Assembly (NCBI RefSeq): GCF_000964005.1 | Contig: NZ_JXYP01000029.1 | Location: forward strand, 62,001 to 126,000 | Reading direction: 5' to 3' | DNA length: 64,000 nucleotides | Source: Williamsia herbipolensis | GTDB lineage: Bacteria; Actinomycetota; Actinomycetes; Mycobacteriales; Mycobacteriaceae | Shown here: in pieces, positions 26,054-34,567 of the stretch | Numbering within the stretch: position 1 is the first letter of the stretch | How the letters are laid out: the number at the start of each line of letters is the position of its first letter | Made by a program: the position numbers and the translations under genes | Notes under the pieces: model-generated | Database searches by the model: none | Told to the model about the DNA's origin: nothing | The model's input: the letters and a program-made list of their open reading frames with translations, nothing else

Positions 26054-27207
26054 GAACCCTCACCGCACTCCCCTTGGCGTCGGGCCCGGCGGTTCTCGAT
26101 GCCGTCGACGACCTGCACGCCATCATCGACGGGTCGATTGCTGCGCTGCCCGTGCCGGCCGGTGATCCCCGCGAGATCGAACGGCTCACGTCCGCCCTGG
26201 GCGCCGGCGAGCAGATCGACGACGACATCGCGCTCGTGATCGCCACCTCGGGCACCACCGGCGTCCCCAAGGGTGCGCTCCACACCGTCGCCACCCTGGC
26301 CGCGTCGGCGGCCGCGACCGATGCGCGCCTCGGCGGGCCGGGCGGTTGGCTGCTCGCGCTGCCGGCCCACCACATCGCCGGGTTGCAGGTGCTGTTGCGG
26401 TGTCTGCGGGGCGGATTCACACCAGTGGTCATCGACGTCGCCCGCGGTTTCGACCCGGCAGATCTGATCCGCGGTATCGACGCGATCGAGGGCCCGCGTC
26501 GATACACCTCCCTGGTGCCGACGCAGCTCATCAAGGTGCTCGACGACCCGAATGCGACTGCTGCGCTGCGCGAGGTCGACGCCGTGCTGATCGGCGGCGC
26601 CGCGACGCCACAGTTGTTGCAGCAGCGAGCGATCGACGCGCAGCTACCGATCGTGCGCACCTACGGGATGAGTGAGACCTGCGGGGGCTGCGTCTACGAC
26701 GGCGTTCCGCTCGAGGGTATCGAGATCGTCCTGGACTCGGCGAACGCCGATGGCGTCGGACGGGTGATCCTGCGTGGACCGATGGTCGCTCGCGGATACC
26801 GGAACGTGGCGGACCACAGCGCGTTCGCCGCCCCGGGCGAGTACCGCACCGACGACCTCGGCCGTTTCAACGACGGCGTCCTGTCGATCATCGGTCGGGC
26901 CGACGAAGTCATCACCACCGGCGGCCTCACCGTGGTCCCCCAGGTCGTCGAGGCGGCCATCCTCAGCGATCCCGCGGTTGCCGAATGTGCCGTGTTCGGT
27001 CTACCCGATGAGCGTCTCGGCGAGAAAGTTATCGCGGCAGTGGTCCCGTCGATCGGCGCCACCATCGACCCCGAACGCGTACGCGCCGTCGTCATCGAAC
27101 GGCTCGACCGGTCTGCGGCACCGCGCGACGTCCACATCGTCGATGCGCTCCCGCTCCGCGGACCGGGCAAGGTCGACCGGGCAGCGCTGCGGCTGTCGCT
27201 GAGCTGA
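26050..27207 (+). CDS. menE: o-Succinylbenzoate-CoA ligase (menaquinone synthesis)
   Basis: A 385-residue acyl-CoA synthetase starting at the GTG that overlaps the DUF3349 stop. The AMP-binding P-loop is VIATSGTTGVPKGALH, followed by LPAHHIAGLQVLL (the HHI segment characteristic of MenE), TYGMSETCGGCVYDG and EYRTDDLGRFNDG (A8 hinge), and the C-terminal GPGKVDRAALR with the catalytic Lys. MenE activates o-succinylbenzoate to its CoA thioester in the cytoplasm, before MenB ring closure. It is shorter than long-chain ligases, as expected for the family. menB and the other men genes are outside; menA is 14 kb further on. Confidence 0.92.
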   Translation: MRTLTALPLASGPAVLDAVDDLHAIIDGSIAALPVPAGDPREIERLTSALGAGEQIDDDIALVIATSGTTGVPKGALHTVATLAASAAATDARLGGPGGWLLALPAHHIAGLQVLLRCLRGGFTPVVIDVARGFDPADLIRGIDAIEGPRRYTSLVPTQLIKVLDDPNATAALREVDAVLIGGAATPQLLQQRAIDAQLPIVRTYGMSETCGGCVYDGVPLEGIEIVLDSANADGVGRVILRGPMVARGYRNVADHSAFAAPGEYRTDDLGRFNDGVLSIIGRADEVITTGGLTVVPQVVEAAILSDPAVAECAVFGLPDERLGEKVIAAVVPSIGATIDPERVRAVVIERLDRSAAPRDVHIVDALPLRGPGKVDRAALRLSLS

Positions 27208-27221
27208 CGCTCGAATAGTCG

Positions 27222-27446
27222 CTAGTACACGCCCCCTGCGCGGATGCGCAGTACCTCGTCGACACCTGCGATCACATTGCCGCGATCGACGTTGCGCAGC
27301 TGGTCGACACACCCGAACGGTTGGGTACTGTGCGCCGCTGCATCCTCAAACGTCAGGATGTGGCCTGGAAGATCGCCGTGCTTGATGCGCTCGTCGATCT
27401 CGGAGACGACCCGTTCGACCAATTCTGTCCATTGCCCATGACTCAT
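27222..27446 (-). CDS. Hypothetical small protein, 74 aa
   Basis: A 74-residue ORF on the opposite strand to menE, with a GAGAGGGG ribosome site about 4 bases before the ATG. The sequence is balanced and helix-prone at the start (MSHGQWTELVERVVSEIDER) and ends DEVLRIRAGGVY. The composition looks more protein-like than the overlapping frame on the other strand. No family recognised. Its stop lies 15 bases from the end of menE. Confidence 0.6.
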   Translation of the reverse strand: MSHGQWTELVERVVSEIDERIKHGDLPGHILTFEDAAAHSTQPFGCVDQLRNVDRGNVIAGVDEVLRIRAGGVY

Positions 27447-27490
27447 AGAACCCCTCTCCCCGGCCGCGATGATAGCGATCGAACGCCGCG

Positions 27491-27823
27491 ATGGCGATCG
27501 CCAGAACCCGACATTCCACCCCGGGAGTTCTCATCCAGCACACTGGTCACATGCCCATCGCGCCGGACTTCTTTTACGCACTGGTGATCATGAACCTGCT
27601 GTTCGTGACCGCCGCGTGGTCGCTGGCCCGGCCCGGCGTGGCCTCCTCGGCGATCCTGACGACCGTCGCGGTCGTGTGGGTGCTCGCGAACGGCCCCATC
27701 GAGGGCCACGTGATCCTCAGCTTCACCCTCCACCACGGCGTCACCGAATCGGATCTGCTGTCCGTGATCGCCGTTGCGATCGCTGGAGTCGGCGTGTGGC
27801 GCGTACGACGTTCGCGGATCTGA
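27491..27823 (+). CDS. Small membrane protein, three predicted helices
   Basis: A 110-residue ORF from the ATG at 27491, or 90 residues from the ATG at 27551 (MPIAPDFFYALVIMNLLF), which may be the true start. Hydrophobic segments at about 27-43, 53-71 and 88-104 of the longer form. A short polar loop (GPIEGHVILSFTLHHGVTES) with several His lies between the second and third. No family recognised; divergent from the 74-residue gene. Confidence 0.6.
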   Translation: MAIARTRHSTPGVLIQHTGHMPIAPDFFYALVIMNLLFVTAAWSLARPGVASSAILTTVAVVWVLANGPIEGHVILSFTLHHGVTESDLLSVIAVAIAGVGVWRVRRSRI

Positions 27824-27915
27824 TCACGTCGGTCACACGTACGACAAGGTCTGTCGCGTCGTAGAGTCGTCAGTTAGCGTAACGAGCAAATACCCTCGTC
27901 TTCGGGAGCGCTGCC

Positions 27916-28503
27916 GTGAACAGAACCCTGCGATCGACCCTCACGACGACCTGCATCGCCGTCGCCATCGCGACGCTGTCGGGTGCCGTGGCGACTGCGA
28001 AACCCGAGCTGCCGCAGCCCCTTGTGTCGCAACTGCAGTCGCTCACGGGAATCAGCCCGAACGCCGACACCACGCCCTCGTTCATCCGGAACTCCGGCAC
28101 CGTTGCGCACGTGACGTCGGTCGGCAACACGGCCACCATCGTGTTCACCGCACCTGACCGCGGCGACTGCGGCGGCGGGGTGGTGAAAGGGACCTACGAG
28201 GACCTTCTCAATCTCCCCCCGACACCCGAGTCGCTCACCTATCTGGCCGACATCCCGGGACCCGATCTCTTCCAGTTCTACTCACCGAGCGTGATCGGCT
28301 CGAAGTACTACCCCACGATCCCGCCCGAGCAGCTCTCACCACATACCGTCGTCGCGACTCTGCCCCCGGGGCAGTACACGGTGTTCACCTTCTGCAGCAT
28401 CATCGGACCCGACGGCGAGACCACGCCAGGCCTCAGCAAGTACTACGCCGACGAGTTCACACTGCCGTCGGCGACGCAGACCCCCGCGTTCGGTAGTTCC
28501 TGA
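27916..28503 (+). CDS. Secreted protein of unknown function
   Basis: A 195-residue precursor starting at a GTG with GGGAG 7 bases upstream. The Sec signal is MNRTLRSTLTTTCIAVAIAT with a cleavage site near ATAKPE. The mature domain is beta-rich and has two Cys (DCGGG and FCSIIG) that could pair. Motifs such as GGVVKGTYEDLLNLPPTP and YYADEFTLPSA are not known to me. Likely exported to the envelope. No operon partners: the next gene converges. Confidence 0.72.
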   Translation: MNRTLRSTLTTTCIAVAIATLSGAVATAKPELPQPLVSQLQSLTGISPNADTTPSFIRNSGTVAHVTSVGNTATIVFTAPDRGDCGGGVVKGTYEDLLNLPPTPESLTYLADIPGPDLFQFYSPSVIGSKYYPTIPPEQLSPHTVVATLPPGQYTVFTFCSIIGPDGETTPGLSKYYADEFTLPSATQTPAFGSS

Positions 28504-28509
28504 CCGCCG

Positions 28510-29157
28510 TCACCAGCGATCGATGTGCAGCACCTCGTCGAGGTCGGCGCGCGGGGCGGGCTTGAAGGTGTCGCCGGTGTAGTACGCGGTGGGCAGAAGG
28601 GCTCCCTGGTGGAAGCCTGAGGGGATGTCGAGGATCTCGGCCACCTCGGCCTCACGGTTGAGATGCAGTGTCGTCCAGGCCGTTCCGAGTCCGCGGGCGC
28701 GGGCGGCGAGGGCGTAGCTCCATACCGCCGGCAGCAGTGATCCCCACAGTCCGGCCTGATTGCCGGCGGGCAGGTCCTTGCCCGCCTTGATGCACGGGAT
28801 CAGGAGCACCGGCACCCGGCCCATGTTCTCCCCCAACACCTCCACACTGGTGCCCACGCGACGCTGCACCTGCGAGCGATCCGGGTCATCGGCGAACAGC
28901 TTTGCCGCCGACGCATGCGACGCCAGGTACTTCTCGGTCTCCTGCCGATAGATCTCCCCGACCTTCGCTCGCTGCTCGGCGTCGGTGACCACCACCCACT
29001 GCCAGCCCTGCCGGTTCGAACCACTCGGCGCCTGCAACGCCACCTCGAGGCATTCGCGGATCAGTTCCATCGGCACGTCGCGATCGAGGTCGAGTCGCTT
29101 GCGCACGGTGCGCGTGGTGGTGAGCAGCTCGTCGGGGTTCAGATCCAGAATCGTCAT
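28510..29157 (-). CDS. Nitroreductase family protein (FMN)
   Basis: A 215-residue protein from the ATG at 29157 (MTILDLNPDELLTTTRTVRK); a start at 29211 would add basic unrelated residues. LQAPSGSNRQGWQWVVVTD is the conserved FMN-binding segment (residues 40-60), and the C-terminal GLGTAWTTLHLNREAEVAEI and LLPTAYYTGDTFKP complete the fold. Members reduce nitro- or quinone compounds with NAD(P)H; this one resembles the larger-loop mycobacterial type. Substrate unknown. It is encoded toward the secreted-protein gene and away from the two-component system. Confidence 0.85.
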   Translation of the reverse strand: MTILDLNPDELLTTTRTVRKRLDLDRDVPMELIRECLEVALQAPSGSNRQGWQWVVVTDAEQRAKVGEIYRQETEKYLASHASAAKLFADDPDRSQVQRRVGTSVEVLGENMGRVPVLLIPCIKAGKDLPAGNQAGLWGSLLPAVWSYALAARARGLGTAWTTLHLNREAEVAEILDIPSGFHQGALLPTAYYTGDTFKPAPRADLDEVLHIDRW

Positions 29158-29476
29158 ACGCCCACAGTGCCAGGCCGATCGCCGAGCCCGTCCGGCACTG
29201 CGCAGACGCATGCTGGATCAGACCCGAGCCCGGAAGCCACTTCCCGTGAGAAGGCCCGGCGCCCGTGTAGTTCGTTCTCACTACATTGGGGCTGCGTCGT
29301 CGGGTACAGCCGGCTCCGCGCAGGTCAGCGGGCGATAATTCTTCAGTGATCTCGATGATGCGGCGCATTCGCAGACGGCTGCGCACGCGCCTGCCCTATG
29401 AACTTGCGATTGTCATAGACCACCCCCGCTGTCACTCTCGAGGCACGGCGGCAGGAGCGTCCGGGACAGGCACCCG

Positions 29477-30154
29477 ATGACCGAGAGCCCATCGGCCACC
29501 GCCGGTCGGCCCGCCCGGATCGGAGTCATCGATGATCACGAGATCGCCATCCTCGGGCTCAAGGCGATGATGGAGACCACCTCCGACCTCGCCTTCGTCG
29601 GCGGCGGTGCGACCGTGAAGGACCTGCTCGCCATCACCACCGACCTCGATCTGGTGGTGCTCGATCTGCGGCTCGACGACGGAAGCTCCCCCCGCAAAAA
29701 CGTCGAGGAACTCCGCGCCCACGGCATCGAGTGCCTCGTGTACACCTCGGCCGAAGAGGCCTACCTCGTCCGGTCTGCCGCTGCCGCAGGCGTTTTGGGT
29801 GTCGTGCGCAAATCACCGCGCGCCGTGGAGATCCTCGAGGCCATCCGTGCCGCCGTGCGCGGCGAGACCATCGCGACCATGGACTGGGCCGCCGCCATCG
29901 ACGCCGACGAGGAGTTCGTGGAGGTCAACCTGAGCCCTCGTCAGCGAGAAGTGTTGGAGCTGTACGCATCCGGGGAAGCCAACGCCCGCGTGGCGAAGCT
30001 GACCGGACTCTCGGTCGACACCGTCAGCCAGTACCTCGGCCGCATCCGCAGCAAGTACGCCGCGGCCGGACGGCCCGCACCGACGAAGACCGACCTCTAC
30101 AAACGCGCAGTGGAGGACGGATGGCTACCGATGCCTCGCCGGCCCCGCGACTGA
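29477..30154 (+). CDS. NarL/LuxR-type response regulator
   Basis: A 225-residue regulator. The receiver domain has the acidic pair near IGVIDDHEIAILGLKAMM (D19, D20), phospho-acceptor D63 in VVLDLRLDDGS, T90/S91 in VYTSAEEA and the conserved K112 in VVRKSPRA. The C-terminal HTH (about 148-215) is LSPRQREVLELYASGEANAR, TLGLSVDTVSQYLGRIRSKY-like, ending KYAAAGRPAPTKTDLYKRAV. That tail is unusual for NarL and is shared with the solo HTH protein at 32548. The gene overlaps the kinase gene by 34 bases, so the pair is co-translated. Confidence 0.9.
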   Translation: MTESPSATAGRPARIGVIDDHEIAILGLKAMMETTSDLAFVGGGATVKDLLAITTDLDLVVLDLRLDDGSSPRKNVEELRAHGIECLVYTSAEEAYLVRSAAAAGVLGVVRKSPRAVEILEAIRAAVRGETIATMDWAAAIDADEEFVEVNLSPRQREVLELYASGEANARVAKLTGLSVDTVSQYLGRIRSKYAAAGRPAPTKTDLYKRAVEDGWLPMPRRPRD

Positions 30155-31344
30155 CCGAGCGCTCGCCGCGCGCCGGTGAACGAACGCCCGGCGACGCCGA
30201 ACTGCGCATCACGCGACAGTTCGCGATCTTCGTCGGCGCCGGTTACCTCGCATACGGCGCATTGTGTCTGGGAAACATCGCGAAATCGTTCGACTACATG
30301 GCCGGCTGGTGGGCGTTCGGTGCGCCGATCGTGGTGTTCGGCAGCGGCATCGCCGTCGGCGTCGTCGCGGCCGTCAACGCGCGACACCTGGTGCGCCCCG
30401 CCATCATCGTGGCCGTGATCGCCTATCTCGTCGCGGCCCTCCTGGTTCCGGTGGCGTGGAAGAACGGGATGTACAGCGACGAGCGGGGCCTGTGGTTCTC
30501 GCAGTTCCCGGGCCTGGTGGGTGTCGCGATCGGTGTCGGCTGGCCGCGGGGACGGGCCCTGCTGTATCTCCTCGTCCTCACCACCGTGGCCACGTTCATG
30601 TCGCGGGTCGTGCGTCCGTCCGACCTCGTCGTGCCGCTGGGCCCCGACCTCGCTTTCGCCTTCGCCTACTCGATGACGTTCACCGCCGCGGTCATCATCG
30701 GTGCACGAACGGCCCGACTGCTCGATGAGACCCGCGCGGACGCCTTTCACCTGGCCGCACGCGCCGCCGCTGCGCGCGCCCGCGAGTCCGAACGCGCCCG
30801 CTTCGACGCACTCACCCATGACGGCGTCATGACGGCACTGCTCGGCGCCGCCCGGATGGGCACCACCGATTCCCTACGGTCACTCGCCTCGAACACGATC
30901 GCCGAACTCGGTGTGGAACAGAGCGCCTCGTACGCCCTGCCCGCCTCCGCGGCGATCGCCCAATTGCAGAGCGCTGTCACCGACATCGACGACACCGTCG
31001 CGTTCACCGACACGCGACGGCCGCCGCTCGGTCTCACCGCGTACCCCCAGGATGTGGTGCGCACGATGTCGGCGGCGATGGCCGAGGCCGTCCGCAACGC
31101 GCTCCGTCACGCCGGTCCCGATGCGGTCATCGCCGTCCAGGTCTCGGTCGCGGCGAATCAGCTGAACGTCGAGATCACCGACGACGGAGTCGGATTCGAT
31201 CTCGGCCGGGTGCCACCGCACCGCCTCGGGCTGGCGGTCAGCGTCCGGGGCCGCATGGAACAGCTCGCCGGAGGCGAGGCCACCATCGACTCCGCTCTCG
31301 GACGCGGCACCCGGGTCACCCTCACGTGGACGCAGCCGTCATGA
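30121..31344 (+). CDS. Sensor histidine kinase, HisKA_3/NarX-like
   Basis: From the ATG at 30121, with GGAGG 5 bases upstream, a 407-residue kinase; a much longer in-frame reading from 29731 overlaps the regulator gene and is rejected. Five or six membrane helices fill residues 34-195 with only short loops, so the signal is probably membrane-borne. The phospho-acceptor region is FDALTHDGVMTALLGAA (H233), and the ATP site has AEAVRNALRHAGPDA (N box) and EITDDGVGFDLG (G1). It should phosphorylate the response regulator upstream. Its TGA overlaps the ATG of the next gene. Confidence 0.88.
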   Translation: MATDASPAPRLTERSPRAGERTPGDAELRITRQFAIFVGAGYLAYGALCLGNIAKSFDYMAGWWAFGAPIVVFGSGIAVGVVAAVNARHLVRPAIIVAVIAYLVAALLVPVAWKNGMYSDERGLWFSQFPGLVGVAIGVGWPRGRALLYLLVLTTVATFMSRVVRPSDLVVPLGPDLAFAFAYSMTFTAAVIIGARTARLLDETRADAFHLAARAAAARARESERARFDALTHDGVMTALLGAARMGTTDSLRSLASNTIAELGVEQSASYALPASAAIAQLQSAVTDIDDTVAFTDTRRPPLGLTAYPQDVVRTMSAAMAEAVRNALRHAGPDAVIAVQVSVAANQLNVEITDDGVGFDLGRVPPHRLGLAVSVRGRMEQLAGGEATIDSALGRGTRVTLTWTQPS

Positions 31345-32414
31345 CCGTCGCCTCGACCACCCGATTGGCTGCCGACGATCTCCGCGACGCGGGGTCCCTC
31401 ATCGGCCTGCACACCACGGGAGCGAAACTCCTCACGGCGATCTATGTGGCGCTCGTGTCGGCCGCGATCCTTCTGGTGACACCCGACGACGCCTCGTCGC
31501 TCATCGGCACCGCCGTGTCGCTCGTGGTGTTCGGCGCGGCGACGGCCGGCATCGTCGTGGCCCGCCAGGACCCGCTGCCGTTACGCGCCGCCATCCCCAT
31601 GGCCTGTGCAGGTGCCGTGGGATGCGGTGTCGCGCTGGCCACCCTCGACGCGTCGGCGAGGGCGGCCGGCCTCAACTGGATGCATGCAATGGGCACCGCG
31701 GTGCTCTGTTTCCTCTGTGTCCGTGGCCGGACGGCGCTCGCCTGGGCCGGGATGGCGCTCATGCTGGCCGCCTACCTCGTGGCGGCGATCGTGGGACCGA
31801 TGCGTGTCGGGGTGGGGCCGCAGGTCACCCTGATCGATGTCGCGCCGTTGTCGATGGCGACGGTGTTCAGTTTGACGTTGCGCCCCAGCGCGACACTGAT
31901 CTTCGATCTCCGGAGGTCGGGCGCACGGCGGAGTGCAGAACTCGCCGCCCAGACCGCCGCCGCGGCCGAGCGCGACGCGCAGATCGCCGAACTCGACAAG
32001 CTGGCGCGACCGATGCTCGACCGGATCGCGGCCGGCGACGAGCTGACCTCCGCCGAGCGGGAGACCTGCGAGCTGCTGGAGGCGCACCTGCGCGACCGTC
32101 TGCGTGCACCCGGACTCGCGACGCCGGAGGTCGCCGACGCCGCGCGTGCGGCCCGCAGCCGAGGGGTCGAGGTGATCCTCCTCGATGACGATCCTCTCCG
32201 GTCGGCCTCGGTCGACGCCCTGGTGCGAGTGCGTGCGGTGATCGTCGACGTCCTCGAGTCGGCGACATCAGGTCACGTCCGCGTGCGGCTTCTGCCGCCC
32301 CACCGCTCGGCCATGGCGTCGATCGTGAGGCGCGACGGCGGCGACATCGACCGACGTGATTTCGGTTCCGACGGCACCGAGATCGTGCGCTCACCGATCG
32401 ACGTCGACGCCTGA
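31341..32414 (+). CDS. Membrane protein with degenerate kinase-like C-terminus
   Basis: A 357-residue protein from the ATG at 31341, whose ATGA overlaps the kinase stop. Five or six helices occupy residues 32-180, like those of the upstream kinase. Then comes an alanine-rich coiled-coil-like stretch (SAELAAQTAAAAERDAQIAE) and a C-terminal part with RVRAVIVDVLESATSGHVRV that resembles the end of an ATPase domain, but the catalytic N, G1 and H motifs are missing. I read it as a non-catalytic partner or anti-kinase of the two-component system, which is inference. I cannot name a family. Confidence 0.7.
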   Translation: MTVASTTRLAADDLRDAGSLIGLHTTGAKLLTAIYVALVSAAILLVTPDDASSLIGTAVSLVVFGAATAGIVVARQDPLPLRAAIPMACAGAVGCGVALATLDASARAAGLNWMHAMGTAVLCFLCVRGRTALAWAGMALMLAAYLVAAIVGPMRVGVGPQVTLIDVAPLSMATVFSLTLRPSATLIFDLRRSGARRSAELAAQTAAAAERDAQIAELDKLARPMLDRIAAGDELTSAERETCELLEAHLRDRLRAPGLATPEVADAARAARSRGVEVILLDDDPLRSASVDALVRVRAVIVDVLESATSGHVRVRLLPPHRSAMASIVRRDGGDIDRRDFGSDGTEIVRSPIDVDA

Positions 32415-32433
32415 TTGCGTGTCCCATCTCATG

Positions 32434-32455
32434 GTGACCCCCGTTCGGGGGACAC
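32434..32455. promoter_or_regulatory. Hairpin between the kinase-like gene and the solo HTH gene
   Basis: GTGACCCCCGTTCGGGGGAC followed by AC forms a stem of five G:C pairs extended by three more pairs across one mismatch, with a 4-base GTTC loop. No T run follows, so it is not a clear intrinsic terminator. It lies in the 130-base gap before the solo HTH gene and could tune read-through or RNA stability. Confidence 0.4.
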
Positions 32456-32547
32456 CAGATGTTGTGTCTGTTCGATGTCGGTACGGCTTATTACCGTCAA
32501 CTCATCGCGTCGGAACCGTCGACGCCCCCCTGATCGGACACACCACC

Positions 32548-32814
32548 ATGACCGCAGTTCTCGATCCTTCGCCTCTGCGAACCCTGACCCCTCCGGCGCT
32601 GAGTGACCGCGAGAAGGAGGTGCTGCGTGCCTGGGTTCTCGCCGACAGCAAGGTCGGCGTCGGCCGGCGGCTCTACATCTCCGAATCGACGGTCAACACC
32701 CACATCACCCGTATCCGCGCGAAGTACGCCGCCGTGGGGCGCCCGGCGCCGTCGAAGGCGTCGCTGCTGGCGCGCGCTCTGCAGGACGGCATCGTCGACA
32801 TCACAGAGCTCTGA
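32548..32814 (+). CDS. Solo LuxR-type HTH protein, 88 aa
   Basis: An 88-residue protein made almost entirely of a LuxR/GerE helix-turn-helix: LSDREKEVLRAWVLADSKVG, then RRLYISESTVNTHITRIRAK and YAAVGRPAPSKASLLARAL. No receiver domain. The end KYAAVGRPAPSK is nearly the same as KYAAAGRPAPTK in the response regulator, so the two arose from a common ancestor, probably by duplication of the DNA-binding half. It could compete for the same operator. ATG at 32548; upstream extensions are not supported. Confidence 0.82.
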   Translation: MTAVLDPSPLRTLTPPALSDREKEVLRAWVLADSKVGVGRRLYISESTVNTHITRIRAKYAAVGRPAPSKASLLARALQDGIVDITEL

Positions 32815-32828
32815 GCGTCAGTTGACGC
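32815..32828. terminator. Short hairpin at converging stop codons
   Basis: GCGTCA-GT-TGACGC is a perfect inverted repeat lying on the stop codons of the solo HTH gene and the opposing LCP gene. The stem is short and no T run follows, so termination is only a suggestion. Confidence 0.25.
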
Positions 32829-34173
32829 AGGGCACTCCCGACGCGGTGCTGACGACGGGCGCGCCCTGATCGGGAGCGGGATCCTGCGACGTCGGGTCTG
32901 CCGGGTCGGTGCTCGGGGTGTCGGTGCCCGAGGTGTCGCTGCCCGAGGAGTCGGTGGTCGATGCGAGCTGCCTGGTGGCCGACGCGGCCGGTTGCGGCGG
33001 GATGATCCCGAACGCGGTCTGGACCTGGCTGCGGATCGCGGCCGGGTCGACGATGTTGACGTCCTGGTTGTCGACGGTGTCGTACCGGAGGACCGGCAGC
33101 GTCCGGAACGCGAGGTTCTGGCCGGAGATGTCGCCGATGCGGTGCGCGTAGTCGACGATGTCCCAGCCCGACGACAGCACGATGTCGCGCTGCGCCACCG
33201 TCACCAGCGCGTTGAGTTTGTCCAGGTCGCCGAAGATGCCCGACGACTGCAGTGAGTGCGCCACCGAGATCAGGAACGCCTGCTGGCGGTGGGTGCGGTC
33301 GAGGTCGCCGTTGTCGAGTCCGTGTCGCTGCCGGACGAAGGCCAACGCCTGCGACGCGTTCAGCGTGTGCACCCCGGCGCTGAAGTGGGCGCCCGAATAG
33401 CTGTCGGACACCGCGTGATTGAGACACACCTTCACGCCACCGAGTGCCTTGGCGATGTCGTAGAAGCCGACGAGGCTGACCTCGGCGAACCGGTCGATCG
33501 GCACCCCGGTCAGTTCACGCACCGTCTGCAGCGTCTCGGCCCGACCCGCGTCGCGGCCGTCGGTCTCCAGGGTCGCCTGATCGGTGACGCCCTCGTCGGC
33601 GAGCTTCTGTTCGGCCTGCGCCTTCATCAGGCCGTAGGCCTCTTTGATCTTCGCGTGGTCGTACCCGTCGATGCCGTGCACCGCGACGTAGTCGTCGCGC
33701 GGGATCGAGAACGCCACGATGTGCTGACCGTCGGCGGGCACGTGCACCAGGATCAGGGTGTTGGTGTTGTAGCCGCCCTCCTCCCCGTCGCCGGCGTGCA
33801 GCGCGGACAGCACCGACGCCGGCAGGTCGTTGCCGTCGCGGTCCTTGCGCGAGTCCAGCCCGATCAACAGGATGTTCTCGGCGCTGCCCGTCGACTTCGG
33901 CGCCCCGGCGAGCACATCGGACGTGTGGAACCCGCCGACGATGTGTTGTGCCTCGCCCCAGGCGAGTCCCGATCCGACCAGCACCGCGGCCGAGGCCAGA
34001 GCGACGAGAGGACGTCCGAGACCACGACGGAAGCGCCGCTGCGGCGCGGGACGTCGGGCCGTGCGTCGGTGGTGTCGCGGAGGTACCCGGGCGATGACCT
34101 CGGTCGGCGCGTCACCGATGTGACGACGGCGCGCGGAGGCGCCGGAGTATCTGCGTGAACGCTCGGGTGGCAT
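32818..34173 (-). CDS. LytR-CpsA-Psr (LCP) family cell-wall glycopolymer ligase
   Basis: A 451-residue type II membrane protein from the ATG at 34173; longer readings upstream are not real. A basic N-terminus is followed by a membrane anchor (LVALASAAVLVGSGLAW, about residues 56-72). The LCP domain has ILLIGLDSRKDRDGNDL, VAFSIPRDDYVAVHGIDGY, KIKEAYGL and FVRQRHGLDNGDLDRTHRQQ with the conserved Arg/Asp residues that bind the polyprenyl diphosphate. A Ser/Thr/Asp/Pro-rich linker leads to a terminal GVPCVN. Mycobacterial relatives attach arabinogalactan to peptidoglycan. It may also anchor the exopolysaccharide, which is inference. Confidence 0.92.
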   Translation of the reverse strand: MPPERSRRYSGASARRRHIGDAPTEVIARVPPRHHRRTARRPAPQRRFRRGLGRPLVALASAAVLVGSGLAWGEAQHIVGGFHTSDVLAGAPKSTGSAENILLIGLDSRKDRDGNDLPASVLSALHAGDGEEGGYNTNTLILVHVPADGQHIVAFSIPRDDYVAVHGIDGYDHAKIKEAYGLMKAQAEQKLADEGVTDQATLETDGRDAGRAETLQTVRELTGVPIDRFAEVSLVGFYDIAKALGGVKVCLNHAVSDSYSGAHFSAGVHTLNASQALAFVRQRHGLDNGDLDRTHRQQAFLISVAHSLQSSGIFGDLDKLNALVTVAQRDIVLSSGWDIVDYAHRIGDISGQNLAFRTLPVLRYDTVDNQDVNIVDPAAIRSQVQTAFGIIPPQPAASATRQLASTTDSSGSDTSGTDTPSTDPADPTSQDPAPDQGAPVVSTASGVPCVN

Positions 34174-34346
34174 GGCTGGTGTCCCACTGTCGATCAGGTG
34201 GCCCGATCCAGTGGGTCGGTCGCGTGCGAACCACCGAATGTATCGGAGGGAAGGAACCTCGGCGACTCGCGCAAACACCGGATACGTTGCGAAACAGACG
34301 CTTCGGGCGATTCTGTGGCGGTCGCTCGTCGTGCCCGACCCACGCG

Positions 34347-34399
34347 TCGATCGGGCAGCTATTCGCATCGATCGGGCACCTGTCGCCGTCGATCGGGCA
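34347..34399. repeat. Three direct repeats TCGATCGGGCA with exact 21-bp period
   Basis: TCGATCGGGCA occurs at 34347-34357, 34368-34378 and 34389-34399. The spacing is exactly 21 bp, two helical turns, and flanking bases agree further (C/A before, C/G after). The unit contains the palindrome TCGA. The array lies in the roughly 330-base gap between the divergent LCP gene and the first 13E12 element. It has the look of a multi-site operator. The rest of the gap, from 34174 to 34507, holds no gene that I can support. Confidence 0.75.
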
Positions 34400-34490
34400 G
34401 GTGTCTGCACAGCATGTGGATGACGCGGCGCTCGCTCCCAATTCGTGTCGGTGCCGTGCGGTAGCGTGATGATCGGGGGCGTCGCCCACG

Positions 34491-34505
34491 CGCAATCTGA
34501 TTGCG
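34491..34505. repeat. Inverted repeat CGCAAT-CTG-ATTGCG
   Basis: A perfect 6-bp-arm inverted repeat lying just outside the left end of the first 13E12 element. It could be an operator or mark the insertion target. It is not present at the matching place of the second copy. Confidence 0.4.
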
Positions 34506-34544
34506 TGTCAACAGTATTCGTCAAATTCGCCCTTGCGCTCCCGC

Positions 34545-34560
34545 TCGAACGTATGTACGT
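34545..34560 (+). promoter_or_regulatory. LexA-like SOS box upstream of 13E12 gene, copy 1
   Basis: TCGAACGTATGTACGT compared with the actinobacterial SOS box TCGAAC-N4-GTTCGA: the left half is perfect, the right half agrees at four of six positions. It ends 7 bases before the ATG. Known 13E12-family genes in M. tuberculosis have SOS boxes, and the second copy here has one too. Confidence 0.65.
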
Positions 34561-34567
34561 TTGACCC

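Noticed and set aside
29286-29480. A 64-codon plus-strand ORF before the response regulator
   Set aside because: Arg-rich and without motifs; more likely promoter or leader sequence.
34155-34469. A 104-codon frame with SIGQ heptad repeats
   Set aside because: The repeat is explained by the 21-bp DNA array, and equivalent repeats appear in other frames; no ribosome site seen.
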